Shown here piece by piece: positions 1 through 6,174 of a stretch of DNA of 33,390 bases. Location of the stretch: positions 1-33,390 of IMG/VR virus record IMGVR_UViG_3300046777_001036. One strand, given 5' to 3'. The notes beneath the pieces were generated by a model. The model saw only the letters and a program-made list of their open reading frames with translations, did not search any database and was not told where the DNA came from. Both the position numbers and the translations under genes were made by a program. How positions within the stretch are numbered: position 1 is the stretch's first letter; every line of letters starts with the position of its first letter. Origin of the DNA: a virus.

Positions 1-21
1 GATTAAAAGAAAAAATTATTT

Positions 22-465
22 TTATTTACGAGGTGGCTTCTTAGATGCAATTTTCTTGGCTGTTTTTCCAACAAAAATAGCAGGCTGAGCCGTGGCCTTT
101 GTATATGCGCCAAAAGCCTTTCCAAGAATTTTTGCTATTTCAATATTTTCTTTACCTGCTTTTTTTAAGAATTTCTTAACATCTTCAGGTTTTGGCATAT
201 ATCTTTCTTTTAATGATGGCTGCGGTAACTTTGGAGTTGCGGGAACAGCAACTCTTTTACTGCCATACATACGAGTAGCACCCATCTTGTATGCAGGTGT
301 TGCCGTTCCGCTTTTGACCTTGGCGATAGCCTTTGTCATACCATCTTTTTTAATTTGGTCAATAGTTTTTTGTGATACTTTTGAAGCCTGTGCCTTACCA
401 CGTGCGCTAGCCTTAGCCTTAGCAGCAGGTGTCATAGGTTTTGGTGAATATGATGTTGATGCCAT
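22..465 (-). CDS. Lysine/alanine-rich basic protein, virion-module
   Basis: This 147-residue protein of unknown family is rich in Lys, Ala and Pro. Basic residues run along its whole length: AAKAKASARGKAQ near the N-terminus, KKFLKKAGKEN around residue 100 and TAKKIASKKPPRK at the C-terminus. No enzyme motif, membrane segment or signal peptide is visible. The middle has a short more ordered stretch (LKERYMPKPEDV, then a probable helix). It is the last gene of the terminase unit in this window, 39 bases after the previous gene. A weak AGGAAA precedes the ATG. By composition it resembles histone H1-like DNA-compacting proteins and belongs with the other basic proteins at 505-912 and 26007-27952. 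A DNA-binding or packaged role is inference from charge and location only. Confidence 0.75.
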   Translation of the reverse strand: MASTSYSPKPMTPAAKAKASARGKAQASKVSQKTIDQIKKDGMTKAIAKVKSGTATPAYKMGATRMYGSKRVAVPATPKLPQPSLKERYMPKPEDVKKFLKKAGKENIEIAKILGKAFGAYTKATAQPAIFVGKTAKKIASKKPPRK

Positions 466-504
466 TTTAGTTTCCTATTCATACAATTGATTATTAAAAT
501 TAAT

Positions 505-912
505 TTATCTATTTACGCGGTTTAAACCGCCTCCGCCACCAAAGCCACCACGCATACCGCGACCACCCTTAGGCTTTACTGGAACAGTTTTCTTTCGCGG
601 GCTAACAGATTTAGGAGCAGCAGCATCTGAAAGAGATTTATTTGTCCCACTCTTTTTTGCATCCTTAGCGTAGCGACTAATAAAAATATCATTAGCCTTC
701 ATTTCTTTACGCCCTGGCTTATCTTTTGTAAATCCACGTTGCTTTGCAGTTACTTTAACCGACTTTTTTTGAGAAGCAGACTTAACTGTTTTTTTGCTAG
801 ATTTTTGTGGCAATCCAATACCTTGTGTATTAGAATCAAAAGTTCTGCTTTTTTTAGAAACAATCTTTGATTCTTTAGCCGTAAGTCCAGAACGGTCACG
901 CCTTGCTGCCAT
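505..912 (-). CDS. Basic protein with Gly-rich C-terminal tail
   Basis: This is a 135-residue, strongly basic protein (many KK and KS pairs), read from the ATG at 912, which follows an AGGAATTAC ribosome site. A longer reading from 942 would overlap the terminase end and looks less likely. The last 20 residues are Gly/Arg-rich (GGRGMRGGFGGGGGLNRVNR). The same kind of tail ends the basic protein at 26684-27211 (GGGGRGGLNVNR), so the two probably share a C-terminal module. There are no catalytic motifs. It begins 8 bases after the terminase stop, so it is co-transcribed and may be translationally coupled. A structural, DNA-binding or head-associated role is inferred from charge and placement; no function is established. 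Confidence 0.75.
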   Translation of the reverse strand: MAARRDRSGLTAKESKIVSKKSRTFDSNTQGIGLPQKSSKKTVKSASQKKSVKVTAKQRGFTKDKPGRKEMKANDIFISRYAKDAKKSGTNKSLSDAAAPKSVSPRKKTVPVKPKGGRGMRGGFGGGGGLNRVNR

Positions 913-920
913 TGTAATTC

Positions 921-2807
921 CTATCCATATATTTCTTGCCACTGCTCTTGATAGGCAGCGTCGAGGTTAACTGATTGTCTCTTTGACAGTTGAGCACGTG
1001 TGGCCCAACGATTTTCTTTATATCGGTTGGTAAATGATGCAGCCTGCATAAGTTCTTGAACTCGCAAGACTGCAAACCATAGAGCCATAACACAGTCAGT
1101 CTTACCTCTAGTGTTAGGTTTCCATGTCATCAACTGCTGGATAAGGGCTTTAATACCTTCAGAGCCTTCGGTTGATGGGAATTCAATTGTGTTGTTATTC
1201 TGAAACTTACCTTCTCGGACTGTGCCAAAGAAGTTAGACATAGAAGCAACGCCAATGTTTGTGTCCCATTTGTTCTTGCCAGTAAAGTGTGGCTTTAAAT
1301 CACAGCCATACTGGGCAAGCCAGTTACGCAAATCATCATCTAGGGCATAACCTTTTTGGTGTGCGTTAATCTCAACGCGCAATTCATTAGGTTTATACTT
1401 TTGAACAAGTTCTTCAATGGTTGCACGAATCTTCTGCGGTGTAGGCTCTGACATATTAACAGCATCTAGGACATAGATACGGCTATCGGAGGTGTTGTAA
1501 CTAACGACAACAAAGGCTGAGTTGCCCGTCATAGCAGGGTCAAAGCCTATGATTGTATATCCGCGGACATCCATAGGGTGTCCTGCTGCTGAAGCCTTCA
1601 ATGGACCGCGCTTTCGCATGCCATTGATACAACCTTGTACCAGCGGTGCAGGGAATATAGAATCTTCTGCAATATCTTCCTGCTGGTAAACCAGCGCCCA
1701 GGTAGAGGCGGTAACTTCACCGCGACGTTTATTAAGGGCTGGTCCGTCCCACTTAGGATATAAACCACTTTCATTTGGCTCATCATCATCTCCATCCCAA
1801 GGGATGTCAGATTCAGGCCAGAGCGTTACCCAGTCTTTAGGCTTTTCCTTGTACTCCAATACCGCAGGCATTGCCATATAGGTAAAGGGGGACTTGCCGT
1901 TAGACCAATACTTCGGGTCACGTAATTCTTTATAGAAGTCGGTAGCAGCAATACGCGTACCTACAATCAGCAACTTGCCGTTCTTGCCCAGACGGGTGAT
2001 AACTTCCTTCTGCAGCCAGTTGATTTGCTTTTCATACTCATGGGCGTTAGCGGTTGTAATGCAGTCGTCTAGGATAATCAGGTCAGCACGAGCGCCGTAA
2101 ATCTGACCGCCCATACCAAGGGCTTGAATGGTTGGGTCTTTTTCGGATGAATCACGCGCATCGCCACCAAGGTAGACGGTATCAACTTTCCAGGTATCTG
2201 CGTCCTGCTTCCAGCCGCCTTCGGGACCAAAAGTATTTTGCATCTTGGCGTAGCGTGGATGGGACAACCTGTTCTTAACTGAGTATACAAACTCACGTGC
2301 TTTGTTCAACGTCTTAGAGACCACGATGATGCGGACGTTAGGGTTGATAGCGATGCGGTAGGTCGAATAGTTCACCGTGATAACGGTGGACTTGGCATGC
2401 TCAGGGGGTACATTGACCAGCATGCGGGTGGCATCCCCTGGGTCATAAGTCATAGCAGGGTGGAGCCAGGATGGGTCGCGCCCTTCAATCAAGTCAATCC
2501 AGTCCTGATGATGGGCAAATACTCTAGACCCTAGGTATAGTTCTGAGAACTGGGCAAAGGTAATCTCTTCCTTGGGGATACCAAGGGCTTTAAGGGAATT
2601 GGACTTGGCGTCTAGTTTAGCCTGCTCAAGTCGGCGGGCAAAGTCGGCATCTCGCATAATCCAAATGCGGGCAGTATCGGGCTTCTTGCCCACCTTGGCC
2701 ATGGCATTGGAAAGGCTCATCCCCTCGGAGACCATATCCAGCACCTGCTGTTTTTCGGCATTGGCCTTCATTGTCTTGGGGTTAGTTGCCCCCTTTTCGA
2801 ACGTCAT
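921..2807 (-). CDS. terL: Terminase large subunit (TerL)
   Basis: This is the packaging motor ATPase/nuclease, 628 residues. The ATPase domain has a Walker A variant PPEHAKST at about 134-141, a Walker B strand ADLIILDDC at 241-249 and a coupling-type motif IVGTRIAATDF at 281-291. The C-terminal RNase H-like nuclease shows GFDPAMTG at 421-428 (first acidic residue), LRVEINAHQKGY at 476-487 and DCVMALWFAVLR at 571-582. Residues about 18-62 (QQVLDMVSEGMSLSNAMAKV, then KKPDTARIWIMRD) read as a helix-turn-helix like those of small terminase subunits. No separate TerS is visible in the window, so DNA recognition may be built in. It reads leftward from the divergent control region with GGGGG five bases before its ATG, and is followed by two basic-protein genes. 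Confidence 0.96.
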   Translation of the reverse strand: MTFEKGATNPKTMKANAEKQQVLDMVSEGMSLSNAMAKVGKKPDTARIWIMRDADFARRLEQAKLDAKSNSLKALGIPKEEITFAQFSELYLGSRVFAHHQDWIDLIEGRDPSWLHPAMTYDPGDATRMLVNVPPEHAKSTVITVNYSTYRIAINPNVRIIVVSKTLNKAREFVYSVKNRLSHPRYAKMQNTFGPEGGWKQDADTWKVDTVYLGGDARDSSEKDPTIQALGMGGQIYGARADLIILDDCITTANAHEYEKQINWLQKEVITRLGKNGKLLIVGTRIAATDFYKELRDPKYWSNGKSPFTYMAMPAVLEYKEKPKDWVTLWPESDIPWDGDDDEPNESGLYPKWDGPALNKRRGEVTASTWALVYQQEDIAEDSIFPAPLVQGCINGMRKRGPLKASAAGHPMDVRGYTIIGFDPAMTGNSAFVVVSYNTSDSRIYVLDAVNMSEPTPQKIRATIEELVQKYKPNELRVEINAHQKGYALDDDLRNWLAQYGCDLKPHFTGKNKWDTNIGVASMSNFFGTVREGKFQNNNTIEFPSTEGSEGIKALIQQLMTWKPNTRGKTDCVMALWFAVLRVQELMQAASFTNRYKENRWATRAQLSKRQSVNLDAAYQEQWQEIYG

Positions 2808-2905
2808 CTAGCCCCCTAGGTTTGGACAGAATACACCTGCCTTGTAACAGTTATATACAGACTATTGTACAGAGTGAAGAAGGCTTCTAAAAAGACTTCT
2901 GAACT

Positions 2906-2911
2906 ATTATA
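2906..2911 (-). promoter_or_regulatory. Candidate -10 element for the terminase unit
   Basis: On the minus strand this reads TATAAT, a perfect sigma-70 -10 hexamer, about 95 bases upstream of the terminase ATG. The matching -35 position (ACGGAT) is poor, so activity would need an activator or an alternative sigma factor such as the one encoded at 12956-13603. This is a weak call from a single hexamer. Confidence 0.3.
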
Positions 2912-2957
2912 GTCTCTATATATACTTAATCCGTTCAAACAGGTCAAACGAACACTT

Positions 2958-2987
2958 TTGATAGAAATATTTTTAAAAACATATAAA
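2958..2987 (+). promoter_or_regulatory. Candidate plus-strand promoter (TTGATA - 18 bp - TATAAA)
   Basis: TTGATA at 2958-2963 and TATAAA at 2982-2987 each match the sigma-70 consensus at five of six positions, with an 18-base spacer that is almost pure A/T. Transcription would begin near 2994. It would run through the structured region 3046-3510 and on into the genes at 3531 and 4017, ending at the terminator at 4371-4414. It is flanked by the 13-bp repeats. It is the strongest promoter-like match I saw in this region, but there is no experimental support. Confidence 0.5.
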
Positions 2988-3031
2988 AGTCCTGTTCAGA
3001 CTGGGGGTACTATTGTACAGAAATATTTTTG

Positions 3032-3046
3032 GTAGAGATACTCTAC
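3032..3046. promoter_or_regulatory. Operator-like perfect dyad
   Basis: GTAGAG-ATA-CTCTAC is a perfect 6-bp inverted repeat with a 3-base centre. It lies between the predicted start site near 2994 and the structured region, and it abuts a TATAGT hexamer at 3047-3052. It could be a repressor site or a short RNA hairpin. The sequence alone cannot decide. Confidence 0.4.
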
Positions 3047-3510
3047 TATAGTCAGAAACAAATTAAACAATCTGGGGTCTAATAGACCCACAGACTGTTT
3101 AATGCTGACGCTCTATAGTACTGTAGTCTGGAGTGCTAGGCAGACAGCAGTCTAGGCGCAGTAAAAACATATCTGTATGCGCCCAGTTTAAATGCATATA
3201 TAGACTGCGATTGCCTAACTGACAGGCTACCCCATTACAGTTGGAGAAGTATCTCCAAACCTCTCAGCCTGCCGATGGTTGGGCTGGAACTATCTATCTA
3301 TCAGTCGCCTGCATGGTAGCATAGGCGTCAAATCGGCTATCTGCTCTACCTATTCGGCAGAGCAAAACAATAGCCGATTGCTCTCAGCGGGGAATACCCC
3401 GCATCTGCCGAGTCAGCATTTCATGCAGCCTCGCCCCGCATCCAGCCAAAGACTTGGCTGTCTGAATGACATCCCATGCTATCCATTCGGCAACTGACAG
3501 ATAGTCAGTG
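3046..3510 (+). ncRNA. Candidate large structured (ornate) noncoding RNA
   Basis: The stretch contains no convincing gene but an unusual density of helices. An 18-bp imperfect hairpin lies at 3062-3103. A nested stack follows at 3123-3230: GTAGTCTG/CAGGCTAC (one G-U), TAGGCA/TGCCTA, GCAGTCTA/TAGACTGC and GGCGCA/TGCGCC, in order from outside in. Next come TTGGAGA/TCTCCAA (3241-3258), CGCCT/AGGCG (3306-3327), AATCGGCTAT/ATAGCCGATT (3331-3379, with TGCTCT/AGAGCA inside), GCGGGG/CCCCGC (3387-3402), CAGCCAA/TTGGCTG (3443-3460) and ACTGAC/GTCAGT (3493-3509). The loop sequence TCGGCAGA (3354-3361) is perfectly complementary to TCTGCCGA (3404-3411), a potential pseudoknot. A possible closing helix joins 3046-3055 to 3494-3504. 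GOLLD/ROOL-like phage RNAs have this general style, but I cannot claim homology. Exact ends are uncertain. Confidence 0.65.
3062..3103. repeat. Long imperfect hairpin (18 bp stem)
   Basis: The stem is built from ATTAAACA/TGTTTAAT, TCTG/CAGA and GGGTCT/AGACCC, closed by a three-base AAT loop, with one mismatch (A3070/C3095) and one bulge (A3090). No T-run follows on the plus strand, so it is not a classic terminator. It is the first large element of the structured region. If transcribed from the promoter near 2958 it would begin about 65 bases into the RNA. Confidence 0.75.
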
Positions 3511-3530
3511 GATTAGTAAGGAGAGAAAAA

Positions 3531-3932
3531 ATGAACGAAGTACAATACACAGAAGGCGACTCACTCACAGTAAGCAACGTCTGCCCTGAATGTATCGCAC
3601 AAGAACAACTATGCACAGAGTGCGTAGAACTAGCAGACGCCCGACTCACCGACAGAGCGTATGAGTCGGCGTCTGAAGGGAACCTTATGTACAAGCATCA
3701 GTGGCTAATCACAACAGAACCAAGTGGCCATGACTGGACAGACCGAGATGGTGAGTTCAAGGAGCCAGTCGTATTCCTACAGGACGGAGGAGTGTATGAG
3801 GAACTATGGGAGTTGGACGACATGCGCCAGCGTGCACGAGAGACTGAGTGCCAATGGTGCCACATGCTGACCCTCAAAATGTACAACGACTGCCAATCAT
3901 GTGACAAACCACTAGAATCAAACGTAAGATAA
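3531..3932 (+). CDS. Cys-rich putative zinc-binding protein
   Basis: This 133-residue protein of unknown family has four CxxC pairs: CPEC and CTEC near residues 18-31, and CQWC and CQSC near 108-125. They suggest one or two treble-clef/zinc-ribbon sites at the two ends of the protein. The middle is acidic and aromatic (SGHDWTDRDGEF). There is no membrane segment. The ATG follows AAGGAGAG five to six bases upstream. It is the first gene after the structured RNA region and lies in the same predicted transcript. Its codons favour C-ending forms (AAC, GAC, ATC, TAC) more than genes further right, as does its neighbour at 4017. Function unknown. Confidence 0.8.
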   Translation: MNEVQYTEGDSLTVSNVCPECIAQEQLCTECVELADARLTDRAYESASEGNLMYKHQWLITTEPSGHDWTDRDGEFKEPVVFLQDGGVYEELWELDDMRQRARETECQWCHMLTLKMYNDCQSCDKPLESNVR

Positions 3933-3940
3933 CTAAGGCA

Positions 3941-3975
3941 GATAGACCCCCTGTCGCAAGCGGCAGGGGGCTATC
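3941..3975 (+). other. Strong intergenic hairpin without U-tract
   Basis: GATAG-A-CCCCCTGTCG, loop CAAG, CGGCAGGGGG-CTATC forms a 15-bp stem with one G-U pair and one bulge, directly after the stop of the Cys-rich gene. No T-run follows, so it is unlikely to be an efficient intrinsic terminator. It may act as an mRNA stabiliser, a processing site or an attenuator separating the expression of the two genes. Confidence 0.75.
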
Positions 3976-4016
3976 GGCCCAAAGCACGTAATCAACTAAC
4001 TAACAAGGAGAACATC

Positions 4017-4364
4017 ATGAAGAACGAAGTCACAGTAACAGGTACAATCAAGAACATCAAGACATACACCAATGACCGAGGCACAATGCTTACAGGTTGG
4101 TTTGACCAGCGCGACGTATCCCGTACATCAGACGGAACCGCAGACCGCACAGTGTATGTCGTAGGTATGAACATCGTAGCCCTAGACGACAGCACAGTTG
4201 GAGACATCATCGGTGCAAGCCGTGCAGGTACAGAAGTTACCTTGCCTATCACACTCACAGGACGAATGGTCACACGCTTTGACCGCCGTCCAGGAATCGC
4301 ACAGAAAGACCAGCGAGCACCACAGTTGCAGTTGGAAGTGCATGCAGTAGAGGTTCACGCGTAA
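4017..4364 (+). CDS. Putative OB-fold / SSB-like protein
   Basis: This 115-residue protein opens with EVTVTGTIKNIKTYTNDRG and continues with strands such as TVYVVGMNIVA, then EVTLPITLTGRM and QLQLEVHAVEVHA. That alternation of short strands resembles a single-stranded-DNA-binding OB fold, but no diagnostic signature is present and it lacks the acidic C-terminal tip of bacterial SSB. The start follows AAGGAG with good spacing. It shares the predicted promoter and terminator with the Cys-rich gene, and its codons are similarly C-ending. A role coating phage ssDNA would suit a phage that has primase and nucleases, but it is inference. An alternative is another nucleic-acid-binding OB protein. 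Confidence 0.6.
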   Translation: MKNEVTVTGTIKNIKTYTNDRGTMLTGWFDQRDVSRTSDGTADRTVYVVGMNIVALDDSTVGDIIGASRAGTEVTLPITLTGRMVTRFDRRPGIAQKDQRAPQLQLEVHAVEVHA

Positions 4365-4370
4365 AAAACA

Positions 4371-4414
4371 GGGAGGTGGGTGGCTAGCAATAGTCACTCA
4401 TCTCCCCTTTTTTT
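4371..4414 (+). terminator. Rho-independent terminator
   Basis: GGGAGGTGGGTG (4371-4382) pairs over 12 bases, with two G-U pairs, with CACTCATCTCCC (4395-4406) around a 12-base loop. It is followed by C and seven Ts. This closes the unit that starts near 2994 and makes 2958-4414 a self-contained transcription unit. Confidence 0.9.
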
Positions 4415-4487
4415 GTTCGCGGGGGCACCCGTATACGTACAGACATATGTGAGTCGAACAATTATATTATTACAAGGAGATTATATT

Positions 4488-4667
4488 ATGTACCTATCTA
4501 CAACTGAAGCAATATTTATGATTGTGTGTGGGCTTATAGTTGCAGGCATGATGGTGCTGCTATTCATTGCCAACTATAGCCTTTTAAAACAGAACAGATA
4601 CCTCAAAAGCAGACTGCAATCATGGCGCAAGTACTGTAACTCTAGACATACGGAGGTTCCTTTCTAA
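4488..4667 (+). CDS. Small single-span membrane protein
   Basis: This 59-residue protein is read from the ATG at 4488, which has AAGGAGA about eight bases upstream. A longer reading from 4380 runs back into the terminator and is rejected. Residues about 7-30 (AIFMIVCGLIVAGMMVLLFI) form one hydrophobic helix. The C-terminal half is basic (LKQNRYLKSRLQSWRKY), suggesting a cytoplasmic tail. Its stop overlaps the next start (TAATG), so the two are translationally coupled. It is the first gene after the terminator, so a new promoter should lie within 4415-4487; that AT-rich stretch has TATATT but no good -35. Function unknown. Confidence 0.7.
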   Translation: MYLSTTEAIFMIVCGLIVAGMMVLLFIANYSLLKQNRYLKSRLQSWRKYCNSRHTEVPF

Positions 4668-4945
4668 TGGGACACAACATGGCAGTAGCAATATCAAAGT
4701 TGGATATAGATTTAAAACAACAGATAGAGATACATTTAGTAAGTAACTTCTATCCACCTATCCCTAGATTCATGGCACAAACATGCGTTGATGCACTCAA
4801 TGCATATTGGGAAGAAGATACTGACCGCATAATTAATATGCCACATGGAGTATCATATAAAGGCTCGACTTCTGCGCCCGCGTGGGCTATCGTCGAGCAG
4901 CATAGACTATGGCCTTGGTTAGATGAGGAGGAAGACTATGAGTGA
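4667..4945 (+). CDS. Hypothetical actinophage protein
   Basis: This is a 92-residue acidic protein with no recognised domain. It contains a SNFYPPIPRFMAQTC segment at about 25-39 and an acidic C-terminus (WPWLDEEEDYE). A second in-frame ATG at 4679 is an alternative start, but GGAGGT about ten bases before 4667 and the TAATG coupling favour 4667. Its end overlaps the next small gene by eight bases. I recall short proteins of this look in other actinophages, without a known function. Confidence 0.65.
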   Translation: MGHNMAVAISKLDIDLKQQIEIHLVSNFYPPIPRFMAQTCVDALNAYWEEDTDRIINMPHGVSYKGSTSAPAWAIVEQHRLWPWLDEEEDYE

Positions 4946-5075
4946 ACCACGATGGCTTGAAGGTGACGACGTAGCACTTAAAGACGAATGTGAGTACTGC
5001 GGTAACTTTATATATGCATGTGAATGCAATGAGCCAGACCCAGACTATGCCCATGATACCCGCTTTGATGACTAG
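4938..5075 (+). CDS. Mini zinc-binding protein (45 aa)
   Basis: This 45-residue acidic protein starts at the ATG inside the end of the previous gene. It carries CEYCGN at 18-23 and CECN at 28-31, a compact CxxC...CxC arrangement that could bind one metal ion, and ends DTRFDD. The overlapping start and the tight spacing to the next gene (AGGAG, then ATG at 5084) support real translation within the operon. Function unknown. Confidence 0.6.
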   Translation: MSEPRWLEGDDVALKDECEYCGNFIYACECNEPDPDYAHDTRFDD

Positions 5076-5083
5076 GAGTAACC

Positions 5084-5530
5084 ATGAATCAGCAAGTACG
5101 CAAGGCCCAAGCAATAGCAATGACAGTCTTGCTGTCACTTGCAAGCATGATTGGCATACCACTTAAAGGATATATAAAGCAGGTACACCAAGAGTTACAG
5201 GAAAGTCCTACCTATATCCAAATCAAAACACCAATCTATTGGACAGCATACATGTCCAAGACATATGCCCGTGGATTTATAGCAATGGAGTATCCAACAT
5301 GGGGCAGAGCAGAATGGAAAGCACTGACTAAACTATGGGGTAAAGAGTCAGCATGGAATCATCTAGCAGATAACCCTGAGTCCAGTGCTTATGGCATAGC
5401 CCAAGTTCTCAACACCAAACCTGGTACTCCAGCCCCTCTCCAGATTGAGAAGGGGCTGTCGTATATAGAACACAGATATGGCAAGCCATCAGTGGCTTGG
5501 GCACATTGGAGAAAGCACGGTTGGTATTAA
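5084..5530 (+). CDS. Lytic transglycosylase-like protein with N-terminal membrane anchor
   Basis: This 148-residue protein has a hydrophobic segment at about 11-26 (IAMTVLLSLASMIGIP), a signal or anchor. It is followed by a region like SLT-type transglycosylase domains of actinobacterial proteins: LWGKESAWNHLADNPESSAY at 84-103 with candidate catalytic Glu88, then GIAQVLN, YIEHRYGKP at 127-135 and a terminal WRKHGWY. These match the family pattern (ESxWN, NPxSxAYG, YIxxRYGxP, HWxxxGWY) that I know from tape-measure and resuscitation-type proteins. It would cleave peptidoglycan outside the membrane. It lies among early genes rather than in the lysis or tail cassette, which is odd. Confidence 0.75.
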   Translation: MNQQVRKAQAIAMTVLLSLASMIGIPLKGYIKQVHQELQESPTYIQIKTPIYWTAYMSKTYARGFIAMEYPTWGRAEWKALTKLWGKESAWNHLADNPESSAYGIAQVLNTKPGTPAPLQIEKGLSYIEHRYGKPSVAWAHWRKHGWY

Positions 5531-5697
5531 TGAAATCATATTATATTATACAGTCAGAGATAGAAGTCGAAGCATCAGACGATGATACTGCTTTGGCTTT
5601 GCTGCAAGACACCATAGGATTCAGCGGATTCACAATGGTTCGCTGGATAGACACACGACTATCAGAGAGAGAGAATACAAATGGAACTAACAATTAA
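5530..5697 (+). CDS. Hypothetical small protein
   Basis: This 55-residue protein is read from the ATG at 5530, which overlaps the preceding stop (TAATG). An upstream start at 5497 would lie inside the transglycosylase gene and is less likely. It begins MKSYYIIQSEIEVEASDDD, then has an acidic stretch and WIDTRLSERE. The pattern of alternating hydrophobic residues suggests a small alpha/beta fold. Its end overlaps the next gene by 17 bases. No family recognised. Confidence 0.55.
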   Translation: MKSYYIIQSEIEVEASDDDTALALLQDTIGFSGFTMVRWIDTRLSERENTNGTNN

Positions 5698-6172
5698 AGA
5701 CCAACTAGTAGAGTTGGGCACACTAGAAGGCAATGAAGAAAGAGTAGTTCAGCGCGTCGGCGCTAAACTAGTCAGCGAGTTCTTCCTATCAGAAGCAGAT
5801 AAGCAGAACGAAGAAACAATTGCTAACGTATTGTATTACCTAACAGATATACAGGTACGTGACTATGCACTAGGATTACTAGACCCATCACAGCCAGATA
5901 GTTTCAGACCTGCACTATCAGTGCTACTTGAGGCAGCACCAACAGATACTGCATACATCAATGCACCAGCATGCTTGCTTGCTGCACTAGAGTATGAGCA
6001 GGACAACAAAGAAGATGCAATGATTACATTATCAAATGCTAGCGAAAACTATTCACTTGCAATGCTATTGCAACGTGTATTTGCAGCAGGTTGGCCAAAG
6101 GAAGCCTTCGGTAACATGCGTGCAGAACTACATCCTAAAGTAGTAGCAGGCATCTTTGGAGAGGATGAGTAA
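5681..6172 (+). CDS. DUF4192-like protein
   Basis: This 163-residue acidic, helical protein has IQVRDYALGLL at about 57-67, APACLLAALEYEQDNKEDA at about 95-113 and a C-terminal SLAMLLQRVFAAGWP block. This order resembles the end of DUF4192, a family of unknown function almost limited to Actinobacteria and their phages; full-length family members are usually longer. The start overlaps the previous gene by 17 bases. The match is from memory of the family pattern, so it is moderate. It supports an actinobacterial host. Confidence 0.65.
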   Translation: MELTIKDQLVELGTLEGNEERVVQRVGAKLVSEFFLSEADKQNEETIANVLYYLTDIQVRDYALGLLDPSQPDSFRPALSVLLEAAPTDTAYINAPACLLAALEYEQDNKEDAMITLSNASENYSLAMLLQRVFAAGWPKEAFGNMRAELHPKVVAGIFGEDE

Positions 6173-6174
6173 TC

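Larger units (their letters stand above)
2861..3021. repeat. 13-bp direct repeat pair in divergent control region
   Basis: The 13-mer ACTATTGTACAGA occurs at 2861-2873 and again at 3009-3021, 148 bases apart. Each contains the half-palindrome TATTGTACA, and the right copy is preceded by GT, making GTAC-TATT-GTAC. They flank the best plus-strand promoter candidate at 2958-2987. This is what operator or iteron sites look like, but two copies are few and no protein is assigned. The A/T-rich stretch between them (2885-2990) has no credible gene. Confidence 0.5.

Noticed and set aside
92-490. 132-codon hydrophobic plus-strand reading frame
   Set aside because: It is antisense to the lysine-rich gene at 22-465. 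Lys-rich codons read backwards as Phe and Leu, giving false membrane-like text.
3279-3497. 72-codon plus-strand reading frame inside the structured region
   Set aside because: It has no ribosome site and protein-like text is lacking. Its bases are accounted for by paired helices.
3046-3510. Possible tmRNA, RNase P RNA or tRNA cluster
   Set aside because: No TTCGA-type T-loop with acceptor pairing, no CCA end and no conserved RNase P core (GAGGAAAGTCC or ACAGAAA) is present. The structure is real-looking but not one of these.
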